This document shows positions 33,241 to 43,675 of a DNA stretch of 64,000 nt, in pieces. The notes under the pieces are model-generated. The model ran no database searches. It was given only the letters and a program-made list of their open reading frames with translations, and was not told where the DNA came from. A program made the translations under genes and the position numbers. The stretch comes from Phalacrocorax aristotelis (taxonomy: Eukaryota > Chordata > Aves > Suliformes > Phalacrocoracidae): contig NC_134310.1 in NCBI RefSeq assembly GCF_949628215.1, positions 13,777,401 to 13,841,400 of the forward strand. Reading direction: 5' to 3'. Each line of letters opens with the position of its first letter. Position 1 is the stretch's first letter.

Positions 33241-34130
33241 CCAGTACAGCAGCAGAGAAACAGCAGCAATGCCCTGGCCATCTGCCAGCCCAGGCGCCTG
33301 GCCATTGCTGTTATCAGAATTTTCCCAGGCACGGCAGGGTAAGGTGATAAGCAGTACAGCAAGCAGTGAAAGCAAAAAGTAGCCACTAAAGAGCACTAGA
33401 CTCTAATATACAGGAAGGCAAGCAAGCCTCATAGCAAGCACAGAAGCCTGCTGATTAATAGCTAAACAGCAATAACAGCTATAAATTCAATCTAGCGCAT
33501 TCCAATCAAATCTGTTGTTATCTCAAACCAGCCGAGCCCCATGTTTGGTGCCAAAAAGGACCCCAGTCAGCAACTAAGCACCATGCAGCCGCTCGCTCAC
33601 TCCCCACTGGTGGGACGGGGGAGAGAATCAGAAGAGTAAAAGTGAGGAAACTCATGGGTTGAGATAAAGGCAGTTTAATAGGTAAAGCAAAAGCTGCACG
33701 CGGAAGCAAAGCAAAGCAAAACAAGGAATTCATTCACTACTTCCCATGGGCAGGCAGGTGTTCAGCCATCTCCAGGAAAGCAGAGGTCCATCAAGCGTAA
33801 CGGTTACTTGGGAAGACAAACACCATCACTCCAAACGTCCCCCCCTTCCTTATTCTTCCCCCAGCTTTATATGCTGGGCATGATGTCATATGGTATGGAA
33901 TATCCCTTTGGTCAGTTGGGGTCAGCTGTCCTGGCTGTGTCCCCTCCCAGCTTCTTGTGCACCCGGCAGAGCATGGGAAGCTGAAAAAGTCCTTGACCAG
34001 TGTAAGCGCTACTTAGCAACAACTAAACTACCTCCCCATGATCACCACTGTTTCCAGCACAAATCCAAAACACAGCCCCGTACTGTCTACTACGAAGAAA
34101 ATTAACGCTATCCCAGCTGAAACCAGGACA
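33241..34130 (-). mobile_element. 5' end of an ERVL-like element, opposite orientation (LTR, PBS, leader)
   Basis: Minus strand: LTR 34130-33561 (its last about 12 bp are missing), PBS TGGCACCAAACATGGGGC at 33553-33536, then about 290 bp of leader down to 33241, where the plus-strand 3' LTR begins. The leader shares 'gattggaatgcgctagattg' with 55040-55070. The rest of this provirus is gone. An open frame at 33396-33121 has a hydrophobic stretch but no ATG. Confidence 0.8.
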
Positions 34131-34883
34131 GCGCCTTACTGTCATATCTTATGTAGCTGAGTTAAAATACCTTATTTGTGTTGCGTGGTTCTTATATAAG
34201 AAATTTGTTCATTAGTTTAAAAAAAACGTTACGGTAGAATAAAAGATTATAGATTTTTCTGTTGTAAAACTATAAAATTACTTAGCTACACAATACACTT
34301 CATAGATGCATGGTATTTCTTGGCAGTATTATTGCTGTCCAATTTTGTCTGGTATTGTTAAAAGCACTAATTAGTTTATGCTAGTTATTGTATTATATAC
34401 CTCCTAAAACAGACCCAAAAATGTCTGGTTTTAAGTATAACTTTGTAGTTAGAGTGTTGTCTATTACAGTGCTTATCTGTATGCCTTCTCCCTTTTCTTT
34501 CTATTCCCTCTTCCACCCCTGACAAAAAAAGTTAAAATAAAAACTAACCCTAAATACTGATTAAATTAAACTTGCTGCAATTGTTTTGAAGATTAGTATT
34601 TCATTATTGCTTTTCCCAATTGTTTATTCATTAAATTGTGCTGCTAGCCTGAAAAATGCTTCCAAACATTTTCTAATTTCTTGACCAAACTACGTTTTGC
34701 TCTACTGCCTTTTTCTACAGCCAGTACAAATAGGAGAAGGGTTTGGTTTTTTTTGTCTGTTCCGCCAACCACTAACAGTGGTAAACAAAGCAATACCTGG
34801 GTCTAAATCTGGGAATGTGTCACACACCCTGGACTTTATTATTCCTGAATGAAGATTAGGTGGTTTAAAAGAATCGAAAAATG
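34131..34883. other. Unannotated DNA
   Basis: AT-rich, no gene or repeat recognised. Confidence 0.5.
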
Positions 34884-35800
34884 GTAGGGCAGGTACACCT
34901 AGAGCAGAGTGCACAGGACTGCATCCAGGCGGGTTTTGGATATCTCCAGGGAAGGAGACTCCACAACCTCTCTGGGCAGCCTGTTCCACTGCTCTGTCAC
35001 CCTCACAGTAAAGAAGTTTCTTCTTATATTGAGGTGGAACTTCCTGTGTTCCAACTTGTGCCTATTGCCCCTTGTCCTGTCATTGGGCACCACTGAAAAG
35101 AGTCTGGTCCCATCCTCTTTGACACTCACCCTTCAGATACTTATAAGTATTGATAAGATCCCCCCTCGGTCTTCTCTTCTCCAGGCTGAACAAACCCAAG
35201 TCCCTCAGCCTTTCCTCATAAGGGAGATGCTTCAGTCCCCTGTTCTCCCACCTGTCCAGGTCTTGTTGGATGGCAGCACAGCATTCTGGTGTATCAGCCA
35301 CTCCTCCCACCTTGGTATCATCAGCGAACTTGCTGAGGTTATACTCTATCCCTTTGTCCAGGTTATTGATGAATATGTTGAACAGGACTGGACCCAGCAC
35401 AGACCCCTGGGAAACACTGCTAGTTACAGCCCTCCAACCAGACTCTGCCCCGTTGATCACGACCCTCTGAGCTCTGTTGTTCAGCCAGTTCTCTGTCCAC
35501 CTCACTGTCCTCTCATCTAACCCACATTTCCTTAGCTTGTCTATGAGGATGCTATGGGAGACAGTTTCGAATGCCTTACTGAAGTTGAGGTAAATAACAT
35601 CCACTGCTCTCCCTTTGTTGACCCAGCCAGTCATGCCGTCATAGAAGGCTATCAGGTTGGTCAAGCATGATCTCCCCTTGGTGAATCCATGTTGTCTTTC
35701 TTTTGATAACCTTATTTTCTCTACATGCCTGGAGATGACCTCCAGCATGAACTGTTCCATCACGTTTCCAGGGATGGAAGTGAGGCTGACAAATATGAAT
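34884..35800 (-). mobile_element. CR1 fragment with internal deletion
   Basis: Minus-strand CR1 ORF2: RT ([43 protein letters not shown] at about 35300), then a jump from the 'QQDLDRWEN' region straight to [20 protein letters not shown], so about 300 bp are deleted, and the C-terminal region to 34910. The 3' tail is missing. Confidence 0.88.
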
Positions 35801-36031
35801 ATGCATGTGAAGCAGGAGAAGATATTGAGCAGTACATATAGGACCTCAAGTACACAGGCACCTGTTAAAATTGTTTTCTTTCTTTTTCAGTTAAAGGATT
35901 AAATGTAAACAAGTATTGATAGCTATTCACAATTATAAGTTGTCAAATAGAAAAAATAAGGAAACTTTGTAGTTATAATGTTCTTACAAAAATTGCATGT
36001 GATTTTTTTCTATTTGCTTCTTTTAATAGAA
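35801..36031. other. Unannotated spacer between two CR1 pieces
   Basis: AT-rich, no repeat recognised; the two CR1 pieces on its sides point in opposite directions. Confidence 0.5.
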
Positions 36032-36585
36032 GGGAGGTGATTCTGCCCCTCTACTCTGCTCTGGTGAGACCCCATCTGGAGTACTGCATCCAGCTCTGGA
36101 GCCCTCAACAAGGACGTGGAACTGTTGGAGCGGGTCCAGAGGAGGGCCACAAAAATGTTCCGAAGGCTGGAGCACCTCTCCTGTGAGGACAGTCTGAAAG
36201 AGTTGGGGTTGTTCAGCCTGGAGAAGAGAAGGCTATGGGGAGACCTTATTGCGGCCTTTCAGTACTTAAAGGGGGACTATAGGAAGGATGGGGCAATCTC
36301 TTTAGCAAGGCCTGTTGTGACAGGACAAGGGGTGATGGTTTTAAACTAAAGGACAGTAGATTTAGACTGGATATAAGGAAAAAGTTTTTTACAGTGAGGG
36401 TGGTGAAGTGCTGGAACAGGTTGACCAGAGAGGTTGTGGAGGCCCCATCCCTAGAGATATTCAAGGTCAGGATGGATGGGGCTCTGAGCAACCTGATCTA
36501 GTTGGGGATATCCCTGCTCACTGCAGGGGGTTGGACTAGATGACCTTTAAAGGTCCCTTCCAACCCAAAGCATTCTATGATTCTA
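36032..36585 (+). mobile_element. CR1 fragment, 3' end complete
   Basis: From 'aagggaggtgattctgcccc' ([20 protein letters not shown]) through [21 protein letters not shown] to 'ttggactagatgacctttaa' and the tail 'cattctatgattcta'. It is followed by a T run at 36605-36622. A 5'-truncated copy, the common form. Confidence 0.92.
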
Positions 36586-39500
36586 TTTAAATCAAATTTA
36601 ATCTTTTTTTTTTTTTTTTTTTAAATCTTAAAAATACTGTAACTGAGCCAAACTGTTAATTTTCTGTTTCTGGTCACTGGGGTTTTTTTAGTTGCAATTT
36701 AGTTTGTAGCCATTGTGAAGGATTTGATGTGCTCAGCTAAGCTATCTTACATATAGTATCTATTTAGAATTAGTACTTTGGGATGCTTAACACTACACAA
36801 ATAGCAAGTGTATTTTCCACAAATACTGCAGTGTTCTTCAAAAGGCAGTATAAATCTGAGAATCTAAAGAATAAAATTAATCTGTTTAAATAATATTGTA
36901 TTTCTAACAAGACGAATTACCAAACAAGAAAATATGAGTGAGCTTCTGCTAAAATGAATGTGCTTCTAATTGCCAAAAGACAATGGAGGGGAGCTTGCGC
37001 GCTTAGTATCTCCTAAGGAATGTTTCTGATTTATACAAGAACTTTCTTTGAAGAGATTCATTCTTTTCAGTCACCAAGGTTCTATATTGCAAATAGTTTT
37101 CCTTTAAGTTGTGAAACTAAGCATGCTGCCCACATGCTTGCTTTTAATAGACGATCAGGATTTTTATTTGCCAGGATGAAGTATTAGATAGCCTATGTGC
37201 AGCTTGCTTAAGGAGGATGGGTGGAATATTTTGGAACTTTCAGGCATCAGTTCTGATTTCTTCTGGTAGTGGTAGGCCAAAAAAAGTAGGGCAAGTAATA
37301 TAAATATTTCCTGAAAGAGAAAAAAATTTAAATAAGTAAATTTGAAAAGTTAAAAAAAAAAAAAAAGGCAAAAAAAATCTACCACCCCAAAACCAACCAA
37401 GCAAAAAAATCCCCAGAACCAACAACAAAAGAATAATCCACTCCAAAAGGTGTCATAAATGATAATGTGATCCCTTGGACAATATCAGGATCCAGTGTTT
37501 CCATACAGGGTGGGGAGTAGACTGTGTGCAATAGTGATCGTGTAGTTCTACTTGCTGGATTGGGGCTGTTTGAAATAAAATTTATTAGACAGTAGTTTTA
37601 GCCTGCATCTGAATTTTGCTACATATTTCAACATGGTGCTCAAAATTAACTTCTTGCCATATTCTTTTCCATTATAGACACATCCTAGCTACTTCTGTAG
37701 GAAAGAAGGCTTTTGTAATAGAATTCTTGAAGCAGTGACTTTTATTTTTTATCCCATGTAGTTTACTTTTTGCTGATATTCATCCCACCTTCAGATATGT
37801 CAGTTGGCAGAAACCGTGGCTAATCTGGAGATTTCTTCTTTTGGATTGGCAGCTTCTGGTGAAGGTAGAGCTGAGACAACAAGCACATTAGTCTGTGGAT
37901 GTTTACCTTTAATCTTAACATTTTTATTAAAGGAAAAATAATATCTAGTAGTTGATATTTAGATACCTATTTTCCTAAAGGAATTAATAAGTTTTTGCAG
38001 CTATTTGATCAAAATCAGTTCATCTACAAAGTAAGTTTGAAATATATTTGAAACACTGTATAAATAAAACATCTGAAGGAAACTGATGGTGTTCTAGAAT
38101 ATTTCAGAAAAGGCATGTTTAGCATTACTGTATTAATGTAGGGTGTCGTGACTAAACAAACTATGCATTCTTTAGATAAGACAAAATTTATACTTCCTGT
38201 ATTTCAGCGCCATCTGCCAGTGTATAAAATGGCTTCTTTATGGTATAAGAAGAGCTTTACTCTTTTATGGCTTTTAATTAGATATTTTTGCATTGGAAAT
38301 TTGAGTATTGTGTAGGGTGGAAGACAGTAACTGGAGTACTTGTGAAATGTTTCTAGCAAGTAAAAGCTTAGTCATCTGTGTGAAAGACCTATCTTAAACT
38401 GGAAATGTTTGTTTCTTTATTAAAATACTGAATTTCAGATTAATATCTCAAATTGAAAGAGTTGGTGCTAAAGATTTAACATTCAGCCCTTTAGATTAGG
38501 GTAAATACCCATGATTCCATTAAGTCACCTATTGAACTTCCAGCAAACCAAGAAGCAACAGACTACACATTTCTGAAAAGTTGCTTGTGCATATGTTTTG
38601 TATAAAGTAAATTGATTTAGAAAACAATACAGTTTAATCAGTGCATTTCTTTAAACTAATTATGCTCACAATAACTTTTAAGTTCTAATTTGTAGACATG
38701 CTGAAGAGTTGCATGAACATGCATGTCAATCAGGCATAATACAGAAAAATGAGAAGTTACTATGATTATTCATGTATATTGTAAGTAGGCCAGTCTGCAC
38801 TTCAGAAGGTCTTTGTAATGAGTAGTTTGTGACCTATTTATAAAACAAAACCATCAGTTCCTGCCATACGAACATGATTTGTAATTCTTAAAAGATTGCT
38901 CCTCATGGGATACATAAAAATGACATGCTGATCCTGAACCATTTCACTTGCACCTTTGGCTGTCTTTGTGAGGGATGCAGAAATATTCTATTCTAAATAT
39001 GAACCAACTCAACCCTGTAGTTAAGAAATAGTTTACTATGAATCAGATTCATCCCACCTCTCAACTTTACTCGTGCTTAGTGAGATAAAAGCCAGAGATC
39101 ATGTGATGATACCTAGTAGATACAAAGTTTTTTCAAAGCTGAATCGCATAGAGGCAGTCCCTATCCAACATATGACTTTAGGTCTACTGACTGTTAAGAT
39201 ATATTAAGCAAAGTAACATACAAAGAAAAGTATGTGCCTAGTATCATGGTGTGACAGACATGGTTATAATGAGTACATCCTTGCATATTTTGTGTGATGT
39301 ATCATGAGTTTAGGATGAAGAGTTAAATATTCTGCCACTGAGAAATTAAGTGCATTGTTAGTATTTGTTAGGTCATTCAGAATGATATTTACTGAATAAT
39401 CTGCTTACTGCTGGTTCCTTTTTTTTTAAGCAGTAGCTATATGGAGGCAAGGTATTGGTGCTGTTTGCGTAGTTATACTTTTATACATGCTACGTATGTT

Positions 39501-40617
39501 CTGTGTTAGTACTAGTTGTCATATATAATGGAAAAGGATTTTTTTCAGCACAAGACCCACTCAAATGCTTTATGAATACATTCAGCATCCCCAGACTTAA
39601 TGTTTAGACATCATCAAGATGTGCATTTTAATACAGATCTGTGAAATAATAAAGGGTTCAAAATCCATATTCTTTAGGAAAATAATTTTTAAATCCTCAA
39701 TTTTGTACAAGGATTTCTAAACTTATTTATAGCTAGAACATTCCAGGAGCTTAATTAAAAGTTTAAAGTTAGTAACTTCTTCCTTCCACGCACACCCCTA
39801 AAAAAACCCCTTTGCTTCTGAGGTCCTGAACTTGCAAAGGAGCCTGTTACTGTAACTCTTTGCCAGAAATAAGTTTCCGTGCTTGACTTCAGCGGGACAA
39901 AACAGATTGCTGTTTGTGGCATCAAGGCTAAGGTTCAAGGAATCTGCACCTTGCTGATTGAGGTATTTAAACAAGAGCTACATTATGCAGATATTCAGCT
40001 AATTTTTCATATGTTTTTCACCTAACTTGATTCCAGTTTATCTCAATAGGAGAAATAGTGGACCCAAAAGGGTAGAAAATGAACTCTGACATTTTTCATG
40101 TTAGTTTGAATACAAATAGCTATGCATTCTGTAACAACTTCAGTAAGCACTTTGTGTCCTAATTAAATATGTAAATAGGGCTGTTTCCTCTCAGACTGAC
40201 TTGGGGGTGTGTGTGTATGCGTTTAATTTCCACAAATGTACTGAGTAATTTTGACTTGTTTGTATGCAAGATTACAGTTTAGGCAGAGGGAGTATGTGAA
40301 AACTGCATTTATATCAGTACTTATTAACAGAACTATTTAGTTTATTTGCTTTATTAGGTTTTGATTGTAAATAGTGGAAAAAATACAGAAACTGCTGAGA
40401 ACAGGCTTAATGGTCATATTGGCAGAATGAATGTACAGAATCTTTGGTCTGTCTGTAAGAGTGTTTTTTAAAATTCCTGTTTTCAACCCAGAATGGAGAG
40501 TCTACTCTTTAGTAGGCAGGCTTTGAAACACCTTTTTATTTTCTAATTTAGAATATCTGAAGTGATGCCAAAAATGAGTATCACTGGATTCACTGTGGAG
40601 AAAGAGCTGAGTGGTTG
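36586..40617. other. Unannotated host DNA
   Basis: About 4 kb, AT-rich. I looked here for upstream AGGF1 exons (coiled coil, OCRE tyrosine repeats) and found none. Contains a poly-A run near 37352-37367. Confidence 0.5.
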
Positions 40618-41059
40618 TGTTACCGAAAAACGCGGTAAAATCAGAAACAACTCTCTAAGACCAATTTAGTATTAAAGAGCAGGCAGGCATTCTTTATTGC
40701 AGCACTGGATGCATGGGGGATCGCGCCTCCTAACATGCATACCTTACACACCTTTCTCATACAATTTATAGATCAAAAATTTACATATTCATACATATTC
40801 ATTATTGTCCTTTCTACTGATTGGTACAAACTTGCTCATTCCATATGTAAATTACTGTGCAGGCTCAGTTGTCCTCTTCCATTGTTCTCTTTTGAGTAGG
40901 GGGTATTACTTGGGTCAGTGGTCTGTGAGTCGGTGGTCACGATCTCCCCCTGCCGGAATTACCTTTTACCTACTTGGTTCTTAATCTTGGCAGTCCTGGC
41001 CAGTTTTCTCAGTCCACTACACGAAACCACATTTTGTCATCCTTTTCTGACAGAAGCAC

Positions 41060-41484
41060 TGTCGTGCCATTCGTCGAAACGGAGGGAAGACGCAGTCGCT
41101 CAATATGAGTGATCAGCAAGCTTCGTTTATTGTCCTCTGGTTACACAATTTATACCATTCTTAATCAGCTCATACATATTGCAAAAGCTAAGCTCCTCAT
41201 TGGTTAACAGCCTAAAGTTCATGTTCCGTTTTCTTACTTTGCTTCAGTGACTCCCCTACATATTTTCTTATCGCAAGTCCCTGGTTTCGTATCCTTTCCC
41301 ATAGACTCCCCTACATATTTTCTTATCGCAAGTCCCTGGTTTCGTATCCTTTCTCATAAACAAGGGTAATTTGTCCTTGTCTCTGATTGGCTCCTAGACT
41401 AGCTGTTTTCGATACTTCTTGAGATCCTGATGAGTAATCATTTCTATGTTGGTATGCCCCTGTTCAGCTAGCCATTCTCCCACA
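41060..41484 (-). repeat. Solo LTR, alpharetrovirus-like, 6-bp TSD, nested in another LTR
   Basis: 425 bp, minus strand TGTGGGAGAATGGCTAGCTG to ...TGGCACGACA, flanked by aagcac at 41054-41059 and 41485-41490. On the minus strand a TATAAA-like box at about 41148-41154 is followed about 20 bp later by AATAAA (41126-41131), the compact arrangement of alpharetroviral LTRs. It contains a 55-bp tandem duplication at 41249-41358. Confidence 0.93.
41249..41358. repeat. 55-bp tandem duplication inside an LTR
   Basis: Two copies of a 55-bp unit starting 'gactcccctacatattttct' at 41249 and 41304, which I find to differ at one base. It lies in the U3 part of the minus-oriented LTR. Confidence 0.9.
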
Positions 41485-41626
41485 AAGCACATTGTCTATT
41501 GTTTCGTTCACATTAATGATTACCTAGGGACTAAAATACAGATCAAAGAATACACTGATTCGTACACTCCATGTTCCCATAATATAACAACATCCCTGGT
41601 TGATTAATTTCATCACTTTGGTTACA

Positions 41627-43332
41627 GTTGGAGCATTATACTTGGGCATCAATGTGTCACAGTCATCTGTTGCTTTGCCTCAGTTCTAATTTGTGCAGAG
41701 CATTTAGATTCTCTGTTTTCAGACTAGATTAGCAAAACTGGTAGCTCACAGTATTATGGGTTAGAAATACATTTAGGATTGCAGAGCACCTTTGTATGAC
41801 TGGTATCGATCTACTATCCATGTCAAATATAAATATAGACAAAGATAAATATACTGGAAAAGATCATTGTTAAAAGCTGTAACCAGATTTGCCAAAAAGG
41901 CTTCTAATGGAATTATGTGTCTGACGTATGAACTGCTTACTTTTGGCTAGATTATTATCTCTCTTATTTAAAATAAACAACATAAGCAGTGGCCTTGTGA
42001 TCCTGTTCCTTCCTAGTTACAATACTTAAAGGATTTGGGGAGGAGGGCTAGTGCATTGTAGAGAAACCCTAAAATAAACTGATAGTCCTTCAGTTAAAGC
42101 ATGAGGTCTTTTAAAATTTGCTCGTTATTCCTGAGAGCCTGCTGTCTTATTGAAAGTGTTTCAAAAGTACACTGCAAAGTCCTATCCAATAGCTTGACTA
42201 CTGGGCTGAGAGGAATTCTTGTGTTTGTATTACAGCTGTGCCACTGATGAGTTTTTACAATTTTGAAAAGTGAAAGTGCTTTAATTTCCATGGTGTTAAC
42301 GTTCACATTAATTCATGTATCTTGAAATGTAAAATGCTCTATACGAAAACGTACTGAAAAAAGTCAAGCATGTGTTTTATCTTAACTGCTGTGTTGCAAT
42401 ATTTGATACAGTTCAGGGCAATCGAACACATTCATTCTGAATCTAAGATGGCAAATAATTTTATAATAAAATCTGAGATTTTTTTTATTTATCTTTTAAA
42501 GACATTTGTGGTTTTTTGTTTGTTTGTTTTTAAGATGGTCATCAGGGTTAATAGATTGAGAATTAAATTTTCAAGGTACTCTGCCAAAATTGATGTGAAA
42601 CTTTAGATTTCTCAGTTCAAAAAATGTTGATGATCATCTTTTCTGCTCATGAAATCAAGTGGCAGTGGAAGAACCTGCAGTGATCTAATCTGTCTGGCGT
42701 GCAGTGGAGAGATTTGTTGCAGTAGAAAATGGATTCTCAGTAGAATTGTTCCACATAGCATAAATTAAACTTTAAAGTTCTTTACAGTATCTTGATATGT
42801 AAGGCTTTGTTAAAGTTGCAATTTTGGAAGGATGAAGAGTAGGTTGTTAGGCAAGCATGGGTGGGCATTCCAGATATTCGGGACCATTGTGGAAAAAAAT
42901 TAGAAGACAAAACCAGGAGTAAGATATGATGAAGATCAATTAAAGAACTTTTAAGAAAGTTACAAGTATTGAGTTAGAGAGGGAAAGAAGTGTCATAAAA
43001 GCAAAACTGGAAAATATTCAAGATGGTGTTGTACAAGTTTGAAAGTGAGGACAAGTTTTGTGTGAGAAAAAAGGAAGGAATACATGAAGGTTAGAAGGGG
43101 AGCGCAGTCACTTTCCCAAATAGAAGATGGTCTCAGTTATGTCTAATAGGACGTGAAAATGTTTCTAATGAAATGTTCTGTTGAGTGTGTGCACAAAACT
43201 TTCTGGAAATCTAACCATTTCTTAATAGTCCTAGTGAAGGATTTAATTCCAAGCTGATAGAAGACTTCAGAATAACTCACTCTGTAAAGAATGTAACGTT
43301 CCTCAGGTCTGATTTTTATAACTTCTCCCCAG
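41627..43332. other. Presumed AGGF1 intron, nothing recognised
   Basis: No exon or repeat recognised. It ends with a pyrimidine-rich tract and ag (43331-43332), the splice acceptor of the first AGGF1 exon found. Confidence 0.5.
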
Positions 43333-43675
43333 GATTTGGACACACAAGAGCAGAAAACATTTAACAGTCTGAATTGCTTTTCCACTACTGAGCAAGTAAG
43401 CTCTACTGAAGAAGAGTCATCGCCAAATGTAAGAAAGACGACTAAAATGGACACACAAACACAAAACAGTCTAACAGCCAAAGAATCAATTTCTACAGAC
43501 AATATAAACTCACATTCACACAAAAGTACACCAGATACTGCAGCATATACAGACACAGTAGACACAGGAGGTGAGCCAGAAGAAGGTGAAATTACAGATT
43601 CTGAATGTGAAGCCCACAGCAGTGAGGCTGTAACAAGTGAAGAAAGTGCTAATTCAGAAGTCTCAGAAAACGAAG
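43333..43675 (+). CDS. AGGF1: AGGF1 exon, acidic region
   Basis: Acceptor ccccag at 43327-43332, donor gaag|gtgaat at 43675/43676. The first codon is GAT ([10 protein letters not shown], like the region after the OCRE domain in the human protein). The exon is 114 codons plus 1 nt, rich in Ser/Thr/Glu, and contains [11 protein letters not shown], an exact family signature, then [17 protein letters not shown] acidic sequence. Confidence 0.88.

Larger units (their letters stand above)
40618..41626 (-). repeat. Solo LTR of a class I-like retrovirus, 4-bp TSD, interrupted
   Basis: It runs from tgttacc to ggttaca (inverted ends TGTAACC on the minus strand) with gttg at 40614-40617 and 41627-41630. 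AATAAA on the minus strand at 40693-40698. A second LTR (41060-41484) sits inside it. Its sibling copy is 62001-62608, which is uninterrupted, 608 bp, and also has a 4-bp TSD. Confidence 0.92.

Noticed and set aside
33121..33396. Open frame starting with a signal-peptide-like hydrophobic stretch
   Set aside because: No ATG, the frame crosses from ERV leader into the neighbouring LTR, and the upstream codon is a stop; read as untranslated leader.
37795..37868. Open segment with ag before and gt after, looking like an exon (reading ICQLAETVANLEISSF)
   Set aside because: No match to AGGF1 or any protein I know, weak pyrimidine tract, and such AG...GT spacing is common by chance.
41249..41358. 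Two 55-bp repeats considered as part of a satellite or CRISPR-like array
   Set aside because: Only two abutting units without spacers, inside a retroviral LTR of a vertebrate genome.
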